Shown here: positions 37,780-43,230 of the stretch, piece after piece
Layout: each line of letters starts with the position of its first letter
How positions within the stretch are numbered: position 1 is the stretch's first letter
The notes under the pieces: generated by a model
Seen by the model: the letters and a program-made list of their open reading frames with translations, nothing else
Database searches by the model: none
What the model was told of the DNA's origin: nothing
From: Candidatus Uhrbacteria bacterium RIFCSPHIGHO2_02_FULL_46_47
GTDB lineage: Bacteria > Patescibacteriota > Patescibacteriia > GWA2-47-26
Length of the DNA: 43,230 bases
NCBI GenBank assembly: GCA_001790815.1
Contig: MGDU01000011.1
Location: 1 to 43,230, forward strand
Direction: 5' to 3'
Made by a program: the position numbers and the translations under genes

Positions 37780-38562
37780 CTAGACTGCTGTCTCGGTTAT
37801 CGCTGACTCATTTGCCGCTTCGGGCTCCTCTTTCTCTGCCTTCTTTGCGCGCTTCTTGCCAGCGCCGCCAGTCACTTCCATTCCTTTAACTAAATTAAAG
37901 TGATCAAGCAAAATCTGGGTTGCCTGGCTTACGGCCCCCGCAGGATCAATAGTGCCGTCGGTTTCAATGGACAGCATTAATTTATCATAGTTTGTTTTTT
38001 GTCCAACGCGCACATCTTCTACCCGATATCCAACGCTGCGCATTGGAGTAAATACTGAGTCAATTGCAATTACGCCAATCTCTTTTTTCTCTTCATCGCG
38101 CTCCTCAATCGGCACATATCCGCGCCCTTGTCGCACAAAAAGTTCCATGGAAAATTTCCCATCTTTGTTGGTCAGTGTTGCAATATGAAGATCTGGATTT
38201 GAAATCTCAACATCCGCGTTTGGCGCGATATCGGCTGCAGTTACTTCACGCTCGCCGTCAGCTGTAAGTGTAAGCCGTACAGGTTCTGCAGAAAATACTT
38301 TGAGCCGGAGTTGCTTAATATTCAAAATGATCTGTACCACATCTTCTTTTACGTTTGGCACTGCTCCAAATTCATGATCCGTGCCGTGAATTTTTATAGC
38401 CGTAACAGCTGCGCCCGGAAGAGACGATAAAAGTACGCGGCGAAGCGCGTTTCCAACAGTTGTTCCATAACCAGGATGACACGGCTCAACCACAAGAGTT
38501 GCCTTGCGCGGATCCTTATCTTTTATAACTTCTACGTGGGTGGGAAGCAAAAGTTGCTCCAT
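37780..38562 (-). CDS. rpoA: RNA polymerase alpha subunit lacking the C-terminal domain
   Basis: 260 aa; the family is usually about 310-330 aa. The N-terminal domain is complete: VEPCHPGYGTTVGNALRRVLLSSLPGAAVTAIKI, TLTADGEREVTAADI and GYRVEDVRVGQKTNYDKLMLSIETDGTI. After ILLDHFNLVKG the protein ends in a Lys/Glu/Ala-rich tail; the helix-hairpin-helix alpha-CTD, which binds UP elements and activators, is absent. Assembly of polymerase should be normal. This implies promoter use without alpha-CTD contacts. Confidence 0.95.
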   Translation of the reverse strand: MEQLLLPTHVEVIKDKDPRKATLVVEPCHPGYGTTVGNALRRVLLSSLPGAAVTAIKIHGTDHEFGAVPNVKEDVVQIILNIKQLRLKVFSAEPVRLTLTADGEREVTAADIAPNADVEISNPDLHIATLTNKDGKFSMELFVRQGRGYVPIEERDEEKKEIGVIAIDSVFTPMRSVGYRVEDVRVGQKTNYDKLMLSIETDGTIDPAGAVSQATQILLDHFNLVKGMEVTGGAGKKRAKKAEKEEPEAANESAITETAV

Positions 38563-38581
38563 ATTTGAGTATATTTAAAGA

Positions 38582-39217
38582 TTAGCGCGAATAAAACTCA
38601 ATAATCATTTTGCGATTGAAATTTTGTGGAATGTCATCCTCCTCCGGCAAAGCAATGACCCGTCCTTTAAGTTCTGCTGGATCAAATGTTAACCATTTTT
38701 GAAGATCATGTTTTTCAAGTCGCGGTAAGATTGCTTCTTTAAAAAATTTATTTCCCGTGCTCTTTGGACGCACCTCAATCGTATCGCCAACACGCACCTG
38801 GTAGGAAGGCACGTTTACTTTTTTGCCGTTCACCAAAAAATGACCGTGCGACACATGCTGCCGCGCCTCACCGCGTGAACGCGCAAATCCCAAGCGATAT
38901 ACAACATTATTCAACCGCAATTCTAAAAGTCGCCCTAGAAACAATCCCGTATCACCGCGCTTTGCGGTTGCTTTTGTGACATAATTTCGAAATTGCCGCT
39001 CCGCAAGACCGTATATCAAGCGGGCTTTCTGTTTTTCACGAAGCTGTAATCCAAAGCTGGTAAGCCTACTGCGGCCTCCTGCCGGGCCATGCACGCCCGG
39101 AGGATATGCGCGGCGCACCGCGGCACATTTTGGTCCGGCACAGCGATCGCCTTTAAGCCCAAGGCGCTCGCCCATCCGGCGTTCTTTTTTCTCTTTTGGT
39201 CCAAGTGTAATTCTCAT
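38582..39217 (-). CDS. rpsD: Ribosomal protein S4
   Basis: 211 aa. YPPGVHGPAGGRSRLTSFGLQLREKQKARLIYGL and the S4 RNA-binding domain LELRLNNVVYRLGFARSRGEARQHVSHGHFLVNGKKVNVPSYQV are intact, and the protein ends in MIIEFYSR. A small-subunit assembly initiator and, in many bacteria, autoregulator of this operon. C9-type zinc ligands are not evident. Confidence 0.97.
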   Translation of the reverse strand: MRITLGPKEKKERRMGERLGLKGDRCAGPKCAAVRRAYPPGVHGPAGGRSRLTSFGLQLREKQKARLIYGLAERQFRNYVTKATAKRGDTGLFLGRLLELRLNNVVYRLGFARSRGEARQHVSHGHFLVNGKKVNVPSYQVRVGDTIEVRPKSTGNKFFKEAILPRLEKHDLQKWLTFDPAELKGRVIALPEEDDIPQNFNRKMIIEFYSR

Positions 39218-39220
39218 ATC

Positions 39221-39643
39221 TTATACACGTCTCGGCTTTGGAGCGCGAGGTCCGTTATGTGGAATCGGAGTAATATCTTTTATTGCCAAAATTTGAAATC
39301 CTGCGGCATTGAGCGTTCGCACTGCTGACTCGCGTCCACTTCCAAGCCCATTCACAAATACATATACTTCACGCACTCCATACGGTTGGGCTTTTTGCGC
39401 TACCTCGCGCACGATCTGCGCGGCGGCATATGGCGTTGCTTTTTTGGGTCCCGAGAAACCCATGTGCCCAGCTGAGGACCAGGCCAGCACATCGCCATTT
39501 AAATCCGTGATTGTCACAATCGTATTATTATAAGTTGCTTGAATGTAGGCGCGACCACGCGGAACCTGCCGCCGCAATTTTTCTTTTGTGCGGGTCACTT
39601 TCTTCACCGGTGTAATTTTTTCTTGTGTAATTTCTTCCGACAT
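39221..39643 (-). CDS. rpsK: Ribosomal protein S11
   Basis: 140 aa. [44 protein letters not shown]-like core and the C-terminal [17 protein letters not shown] are diagnostic. The first ~25 residues are a charged extension. It starts 3 nt before rpsD. Confidence 0.97.
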   Translation of the reverse strand: [140 protein letters not shown]

Positions 39644-39654
39644 AATATTACTAC

Positions 39655-39721
39655 TAATCTACGGATGGGCTACTGATACTACAGATCCGTAGAATCCGTA
39701 GCAAATCAGTAGATCCGTAGA
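39655..39721. repeat. GATCCGTAGA-iterated spacer between rpsM and rpsK
   Basis: CTACGGAT, CAGATCCGTAGAATCCGTAG and AGTAGATCCGTAGAC are reiterated across the 78-bp spacer, part direct and part inverted. Confidence 0.75.
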
Positions 39722-40108
39722 CTATGTTTTTTCCGCCGCGGATTTGCGTCCGCTTCCCATAGTCTTGCGCACGTTTCCGCGAGTTGTGCGTGAATTCGTC
39801 TTGGTGCGGCCATGAATCGGAAGCCGACGCGTATGGCGCATCCCGCGCCACGTACCAATCTCTTTGAGGCGCTTAATATTGCTTCCGACATCACGGCGCA
39901 ACTCACCCTCCACCCGATACTGTTTTTCAATGGTCTCGCGCAGCACCGCAACTTCTTGTTCGCTTAAATCTTTTGGCTTCTTTCTCAAATCAATTTTTGT
40001 CTGACTCAGAATTTTTTTTGCAAGCGGGACTCCAATGCCATAAATATAGGTCAGCGAGACCTCAAGTTGTTTTTCTGGAAGTACTACTCCTGCGATGCGA
40101 ATTGCCAT
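39722..40108 (-). CDS. rpsM: Ribosomal protein S13
   Basis: 128 aa. RIAGVVLPEKQLEVSLTYIYGIGVPLAKKIL, LRRDVGSNIKRLKEIGTWRGMRHTRRLPIHGR and the basic tail are S13 signatures. It sits in the ribosomal head and contacts P-site tRNA. Normal length. Confidence 0.97.
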   Translation of the reverse strand: MAIRIAGVVLPEKQLEVSLTYIYGIGVPLAKKILSQTKIDLRKKPKDLSEQEVAVLRETIEKQYRVEGELRRDVGSNIKRLKEIGTWRGMRHTRRLPIHGRTKTNSRTTRGNVRKTMGSGRKSAAEKT

Positions 40109-40109
40109 A

Positions 40110-40206
40110 TAAGTGTGATACGAATCTACAAATGTTATGCGAATCTTCGAATATACGAATTCGCATATTTGTTGATTCGCCAGTTCATTCGTTGATTCGT
40201 ATCATA
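40110..40206. repeat. GATACGAATC-iterated spacer between rpmJ and rpsM
   Basis: The same motif family as 27823-27917 (GATACGAATCTAC, GCGAATC, GTTGATTCG, GATTCGTATCATA), filling the spacer with complementary ends. Confidence 0.75.
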
Positions 40207-40207
40207 T

Positions 40208-40321
40208 TTATCCTTGCCGCTGCTTATGGCGCGGATTCTTGCAAATCACAAACAATCGGCGCTGGCGCTTTACCATTTTACAATCTTTACAACGTGGCTT
40301 TACTGATGCTTGAACCTTCAT
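40208..40321 (-). CDS. rpmJ: Ribosomal protein L36
   Basis: 37 aa: starts [20 protein letters not shown] and continues [17 protein letters not shown]. The zinc-ribbon ligands C11, C14, C27 and H32 are all present, so this is the Zn-binding form. ATG at 40319-40321. Located between infA and rpsM as in most bacteria. Confidence 0.95.
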   Translation of the reverse strand: MKVQASVKPRCKDCKMVKRQRRLFVICKNPRHKQRQG

Positions 40322-40336
40322 AAGAATGCAAAATCA

Positions 40337-40412
40337 CAGAATAAAAAATCCACAGATCTCACAGAAATTAAATATTTATCTGTGGTATCTGTGTTTCAAT
40401 GTCTGTGGTTTC
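40337..40412. repeat. CACAGAT-iterated spacer between infA and rpmJ
   Basis: CACAGATCTCACAGA, ATCTGTGGTATCTGTG and TGTCTGTGGTTTCG repeat within 76 bp. Related to 36371-36447. Confidence 0.75.
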
Positions 40413-40499
40413 GAAGTACTGCCCAAAATCGTGTAATTCAGCCATTTTTGTAGTTGACTCTAGTCTATCAAATCCCCTAAAATGTGTCAACACACCCCA

Positions 40500-40742
40500 C
40501 TAATACCTATAGGTAATGCGCCCTTTTGTTAGATCGTACGGACTAATTTCCAGCTTTACCTTGTCCCCAGGCAATATTCGAATGTGATGAAGCCGCAATT
40601 TCCCTGCCAAATGCGCTAAAATTTCCTGTCCATTGAGTAGTTTCACGCGGAATTTAGCGGCTGGCAAAAGCTCCTCAACAACCCCATCAGTTATGATAAA
40701 GTCTTTGGGAGAAGGTGTTGCGGTTTGTCCTGTTTGTTCCAT
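40500..40742 (-). CDS. infA: Translation initiation factor IF-1
   Basis: 80 aa, S1/OB fold. [60 protein letters not shown] are IF-1 signatures. It has about eight extra N-terminal residues. First gene of the ribosomal protein/rpoA operon, with its own promoter just upstream. Confidence 0.97.
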   Translation of the reverse strand: MEQTGQTATPSPKDFIITDGVVEELLPAAKFRVKLLNGQEILAHLAGKLRLHHIRILPGDKVKLEISPYDLTKGRITYRY

Positions 40743-40763
40743 GCAATATAATCTAATTAGAAC

Positions 40764-40791
40764 AGCATACCATACCAGGCGTACCCGTCAA
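40764..40791 (-). promoter_or_regulatory. Promoter of the infA-rpmJ-rps/rpl-rpoA operon
   Basis: Minus strand TTGACG (40786-40791), 16-nt spacer, TATGCT (40764-40769), 22 nt before the infA ATG. Its -35 is 11 bp from the -35 of the divergent ncRNA promoter. Confidence 0.65.
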
Positions 40792-40802
40792 ATGACGCAG
40801 TG

Positions 40803-40831
40803 TTGACAAAATACAAGTCTGCGCATATACT
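40803..40831 (+). promoter_or_regulatory. Near-consensus promoter of the plus-strand ncRNA
   Basis: TTGACA (40803-40808), exactly 17 nt, TATACT (40826-40831). Among the best promoter matches in the window. Confidence 0.85.
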
Positions 40832-40837
40832 ATCTTT

Positions 40838-41177
40838 TGCCGCAAATAGTCTGATCTTTTCGGTACCCTTACCACAGCGTGGCAGTCTGGGCAGTAGGCA
40901 CTCCAAACTATAAGTCCGACCGGTAACAGCTGGACCCTAAAAAGTCCAGGCCTGCGCCACGGCGTGTTGGGCGTGCGCACTTGCGGCGCGCGTCTTAAAG
41001 AAGGCCGCTCAACTAAGGTGTGCGGAAACATCTGAGCACATCAGCCATAAAGTGAGTAAGGTTCTGAGTGTGTTGTGATGACCTGCGCAAAAAAGTTCCT
41101 CCACCAGAGGGCATTCCGTGGGCACACGCACATCGCCTTCTCCGACCATCAGCCTGTGGTCGGGGCAGGCGTTTTTT
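40838..41177 (+). ncRNA. Unassigned structured non-coding RNA, about 340 nt
   Basis: The 437-bp gap between infA and alaS has no credible coding frame but holds, on the plus strand, a near-consensus promoter and a strong intrinsic terminator about 340 nt apart. Within the transcript are several good hairpins: CCAC-AGC-GTGG (40872-40882), CTGGAC..GTCCAG (40930-40949), a GC-rich GCGTGCGC..GCGCGC hairpin (40971-40991) and GTGTGC..GCACAT (41019-41042). Length and expression signals suit an abundant housekeeping RNA. I looked for RNase P RNA core motifs (GAGGAAAGUCC, ACAGAA), tmRNA ends and tag, and the SRP RNA tetraloop helix, and found none. Either a very divergent member of such a family or a new RNA. 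Confidence 0.65.
41131..41177 (+). terminator. Intrinsic terminator of the ncRNA
   Basis: The stem CGCCT..CCGACCA (41134-41149) / TGGTCGG..AGGCG (41157-41171) has a small internal loop and is followed by TTTTTT (41172-41177). The T-tract is on the plus strand only, so it terminates rightward transcription; it ends 3 nt before the alaS stop codon, which lies on the other strand. Confidence 0.85.
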
Positions 41178-41179
41178 AA

Positions 41180-43132
41180 TTATTCCACTACTGCCCGAAT
41201 GCGACGAACGCCGGCGGCGCTTGATTCTTCTTTCACGATTTTGAAATGCCCGATCTCTCCGGAATGTGTTACATGCGGACCGCCGCAAATTTCTTTACTA
41301 AAATTGCCCACCGAGTATACTTTCACGCGCGGCGGATATTTTTGTTTAAAAAACGCCAACGCGCCCTCCGCAATCGCCTCTTCGTATGTTTCTTCCTTTG
41401 AAGTTACCGGCAAATCCTCTTTAATCTTCTCATTAACTAATTCGCTAATCTGCTTAATCTCTAATTCGCTCAACTTCTTCGGATGCGTAAAATCAAACCT
41501 CAAACGCTGCGCCGTAATATCTGATCCTTGCTGGCGCACATGTAAACCAAGCACCCCGCGCAGCGCTTTGTGGAGCATATGTGTTGCGGTATGCAGGCGC
41601 GTTACAATTTTTACTTCTACCTCATTGGCGGCTTTAAGCTCTCCTGTATCCAATATAAGTCCATGTCCGCCAAATTTTCCTGTTATTCCTGCTCGACTTT
41701 TTTCTTGATGTTCTTCAAATGCCTTTTTAAATCCCTCTTCATCTACCTTAAGCCCGCGTTCGTGAGCCATTTCAACCGTAAGCTCAAGCGGAAAACCATA
41801 AGTGTCGTAAAGGTGAAAGGCATTAATCCCGGAGATAACTCCCGGTTGACCCTCACCCTCCCCTCTCCCTCGGGGAGAGGATGGCCGTAGGCCATGTGAG
41901 GGGGCGTTATGCACAATTTTCTCAAATTCCGCCATTCCCCGTTCAATCGTGCGCGCGAATTTTCTCTCTTCATCATCAAACGCGGCCAAAATATTATTGC
42001 GCTCACGCACAAGTTCCGGATATGCCGCGCCATAAAGATCAACTACCTTTCCAATAAGTTGCGCAAGCAAACCATGGGGCAATTTTAAAAGCGAGGCATG
42101 TCGAATGGCGCGGCGAATTACCCGTCTTAAAACATATCCTTGCTCAACATTTGAAGGCCGCACGCCGTCGGCCATAAGAAAAACCGCGCCACGCAAATGG
42201 TCAACAATGATGCGAATAGAGCGCATGCTGATCTCTCCCTCACCCTCCCCTCTCCCCGCAGTACTGCGGGGAGAGGGTGCTCCGACCCCGATCGGAGCAG
42301 GTGAGGGCGACACTATCATTCCAATCAACGGCCTAAACAAATCCGTATCAAAAATTGTGGCAACCTTTTGCGCAATCATTGCCAATCGCTCCAAGCCCAT
42401 ACCCGTATCTACTCCGGGGATCGCAATCTTCTGTAATTTCTTGGTAGTCGCAGGCTTTAGCCTGCGTTCCGTATTGTCCGCCGGCTGAAGACCGGCGACT
42501 ACATCTTTTTGTAATAGTTCCTCACGCGAACCATTGAAGAAAAACTGATTGAATACGATATTCCACACCTCAATATCTTCCCCGGCGGCATTTTTGCAAT
42601 AGATTTCGGTAGTTGGTCCGCATGGCCCGGAAGATCCGGTTGGCCCCCAAAATACATCCTCCATCCCCTGCTCCACTATCTTAATCCTAGGATCAAGTGC
42701 TTTCCAAATGTCCCGCGATTCAGTATCCTTTGGCACGCCAATGGTTTCCTCACCTTCAAATATCGTCACACATGAAATTGGCAATCCCATTTCTTTGGTA
42801 ATGAACTCATGCGCCCAGGCAATCGCTTCTTTTTTAAAATATCCGCCAAAGGAAAAATTGCCCAGCATTTCAAAAAATGTCAGATGCGCCTCATCCCCTA
42901 TCTCATCAATATCCGAGGTGCGAAAGGCCTTCTGCACTGAAGTAGCATTTTTTGAACCAAAATCACGCATTGGATCTGCCAGCCCAACATAGTATTTTTT
43001 AAACTGCTGCATTCCCGCAGTAGTCAAAAGCACGGACGGATCATCCGGCAAAAGCGAAGACGAAGGCACGATAACATGCCCGCGCTCCTTAAAAAATGTT
43101 AGGAAACGTGTGCGAATTTCTGCGCCTGACAT
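41180..43132 (-). CDS. alaS: Alanyl-tRNA synthetase lacking the C-Ala domain, with three repeat insertions
   Basis: 650 aa; bacterial AlaRS is usually about 870. The class II core starts MSGAEIRTRFLTFFKERGH; motif 1-3 elements include LTTAGMQQFKKYYVG, RKAFRTSDIDEIG-like and GVDTGMGLERLAMI. The editing domain has its zinc ligands in RLHTATHML (H514, H518) and ICGGPH (C616, H620). The protein stops right after the editing domain (GVRRIRAVVE), so the dimerising C-Ala domain is missing. Segments about 211-231 (ADNTERRLKPATT), 275-300 and 410-430 (PSHGLRPSSPRGRGEGEG) are repeat-derived. Without them it would be about 580 aa. Confidence 0.94.
   Translation of the reverse strand: MSGAEIRTRFLTFFKERGHVIVPSSSLLPDDPSVLLTTAGMQQFKKYYVGLADPMRDFGSKNATSVQKAFRTSDIDEIGDEAHLTFFEMLGNFSFGGYFKKEAIAWAHEFITKEMGLPISCVTIFEGEETIGVPKDTESRDIWKALDPRIKIVEQGMEDVFWGPTGSSGPCGPTTEIYCKNAAGEDIEVWNIVFNQFFFNGSREELLQKDVVAGLQPADNTERRLKPATTKKLQKIAIPGVDTGMGLERLAMIAQKVATIFDTDLFRPLIGMIVSPSPAPIGVGAPSPRSTAGRGEGEGEISMRSIRIIVDHLRGAVFLMADGVRPSNVEQGYVLRRVIRRAIRHASLLKLPHGLLAQLIGKVVDLYGAAYPELVRERNNILAAFDDEERKFARTIERGMAEFEKIVHNAPSHGLRPSSPRGRGEGEGQPGVISGINAFHLYDTYGFPLELTVEMAHERGLKVDEEGFKKAFEEHQEKSRAGITGKFGGHGLILDTGELKAANEVEVKIVTRLHTATHMLHKALRGVLGLHVRQQGSDITAQRLRFDFTHPKKLSELEIKQISELVNEKIKEDLPVTSKEETYEEAIAEGALAFFKQKYPPRVKVYSVGNFSKEICGGPHVTHSGEIGHFKIVKEESSAAGVRRIRAVVE
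41850..41903. repeat. CCCTCACC-type repeat inside alaS
   Basis: A 54-bp palindromic unit nearly identical to those at 2005-2057 and 21622-21676, in the same orientation, encoding residues about 410-429. Confidence 0.9.
42237..42307. repeat. CCCTCACC-type repeat inside alaS
   Basis: A 71-bp unit carrying an extra GCTCCGACCCCGATCGGAGC hairpin, encoding residues about 276-299. Confidence 0.9.
42444..42502. repeat. TAGTCGCAGGCTTTAGCCTGC-type repeat inside alaS
   Basis: Two hairpins (GCAGGCTTTAGCCTGC and GCCGGCTGAAGACCGGC) in frame, encoding residues about 211-231. Intergenic relatives lie at 17206-17226 and 19499-19551. Confidence 0.85.
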
Positions 43133-43159
43133 AATATCTTTGTGCTATCAAATCAACAA

Positions 43160-43190
43160 CCCCGCGGCAAGCCGCGGGGTATGACCAACG
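43160..43190. repeat. CCCCGCGG-type palindrome upstream of alaS
   Basis: CCCCGCGGCAAGCCGCGGGG (43162-43181) forms a perfect hairpin 30 bp before the alaS ATG. A CGGGGTAT/CCCCGC segment at the window edge suggests a longer repeat. No T-tract, so not a clear terminator. Confidence 0.6.
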
Positions 43191-43230
43191 GCATGGCCCT
43201 AGGTGAATAAACGAAGCTGAGGCGGGGTAT

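Noticed and set aside
40753-41031. A 92-codon minus-strand frame and a 91-codon frame (41013-41288) in the infA-alaS gap
   Set aside because: Neither resembles a protein family, both overlap the hairpins of the plus-strand RNA, and the strand with promoter and terminator is the opposite one.
40838-41177. Naming the RNA as RNase P RNA, tmRNA, SRP RNA or 6S RNA
   Set aside because: The universally conserved motifs of the first three were not found on either strand, and the length is about twice that of 6S RNA. A covariance-model search is needed before any name.

Overview
The window reads as a chromosomal segment of a Patescibacteria / Candidate Phyla Radiation bacterium, using the standard code (TAA, TAG and TGA are all terminators; nothing suggests UGA recoding). 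Supporting signs are the gene order infA-rpmJ-rpsM-rpsK-rpsD-rpoA-rplQ-rplM-rpsI, an RNA polymerase alpha subunit with no C-terminal domain, an alanyl-tRNA synthetase with no C-Ala domain, a complete atpI-B-E-F-H-A-G-D-C operon, and many small membrane proteins of types common in these genomes. I cannot place the lineage more finely from sequence alone. Nearly all genes lie on the minus strand; the plus strand carries an NYN protein, a three-gene cassette and a probable non-coding RNA.

Layout. 1-3.4 kb: a partial membrane protein, an XRE regulator remnant, tRNA-Asn, and dnaG-rpoD. 3.4-5.1 kb: a plus-strand NYN-domain gene with its own promoter and terminator, then a winged-helix regulator and a PD-(D/E)XK-like nuclease surrounded by three 30-bp palindromes. 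5.1-9.5 kb: an ArsR-family gene, glycerol kinase and a CPH-type copper ATPase in one operon. 9.5-13.4 kb: three AT-rich genes (two proteins with phosphohistidine swivelling domains and a histidine phosphatase) between two ~85-bp inverted repeats. 13.4-20.8 kb: a long operon for membrane thiol/copper redox work (CcdA/DsbD-like protein, thioredoxin, CPVC membrane protein, DUF1573, DoxX-like, several Cys/His-rich small proteins), ending in a methyltransferase, a DsrE-like protein and gpsA. 20.8-32.3 kb: the ATP synthase operon, with a cyanophycin-synthetase-like ATP-grasp gene at its end and accessory genes inserted between atpG and atpD and between atpD and atpC. 32.4-36.4 kb: glycosyltransferase, NUDIX, C39-like peptidase and flippase (cell-surface polysaccharide). 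36.4-40.8 kb: the ribosomal protein / rpoA / infA operon. 40.8-43.2 kb: an unassigned plus-strand structured RNA and alaS.

The strongest unusual signals are five. (1) GC-rich palindromic repeats sit in frame inside core genes (dnaG, copB, glpK, gpsA, atpD, atpG, atpI, alaS, a glycosyltransferase, an ATP-grasp enzyme, a peptidase), adding about 12-44 Pro/Ser/Gly/Arg/Glu-rich residues each without breaking the frame. (2) The swivelling-domain/phosphatase cassette has long inverted repeats whose subterminal hairpins differ in sequence but keep their pairing. (3) The 3' end of atpG is duplicated beyond a BrnT/BrnA toxin-antitoxin pair, and part of it occurs a third time beyond a retropepsin-like/DUF5678 pair, as if the end of atpG were a repeated integration target. 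(4) A ~340-nt plus-strand RNA has a near-consensus promoter and a strong intrinsic terminator but no recognisable family motif. (5) Several regulator and toxin genes have their -10 box 6-9 nt before the start codon, which implies leaderless mRNAs.

All family assignments come from reading the translated sequences by eye; no database search was run.
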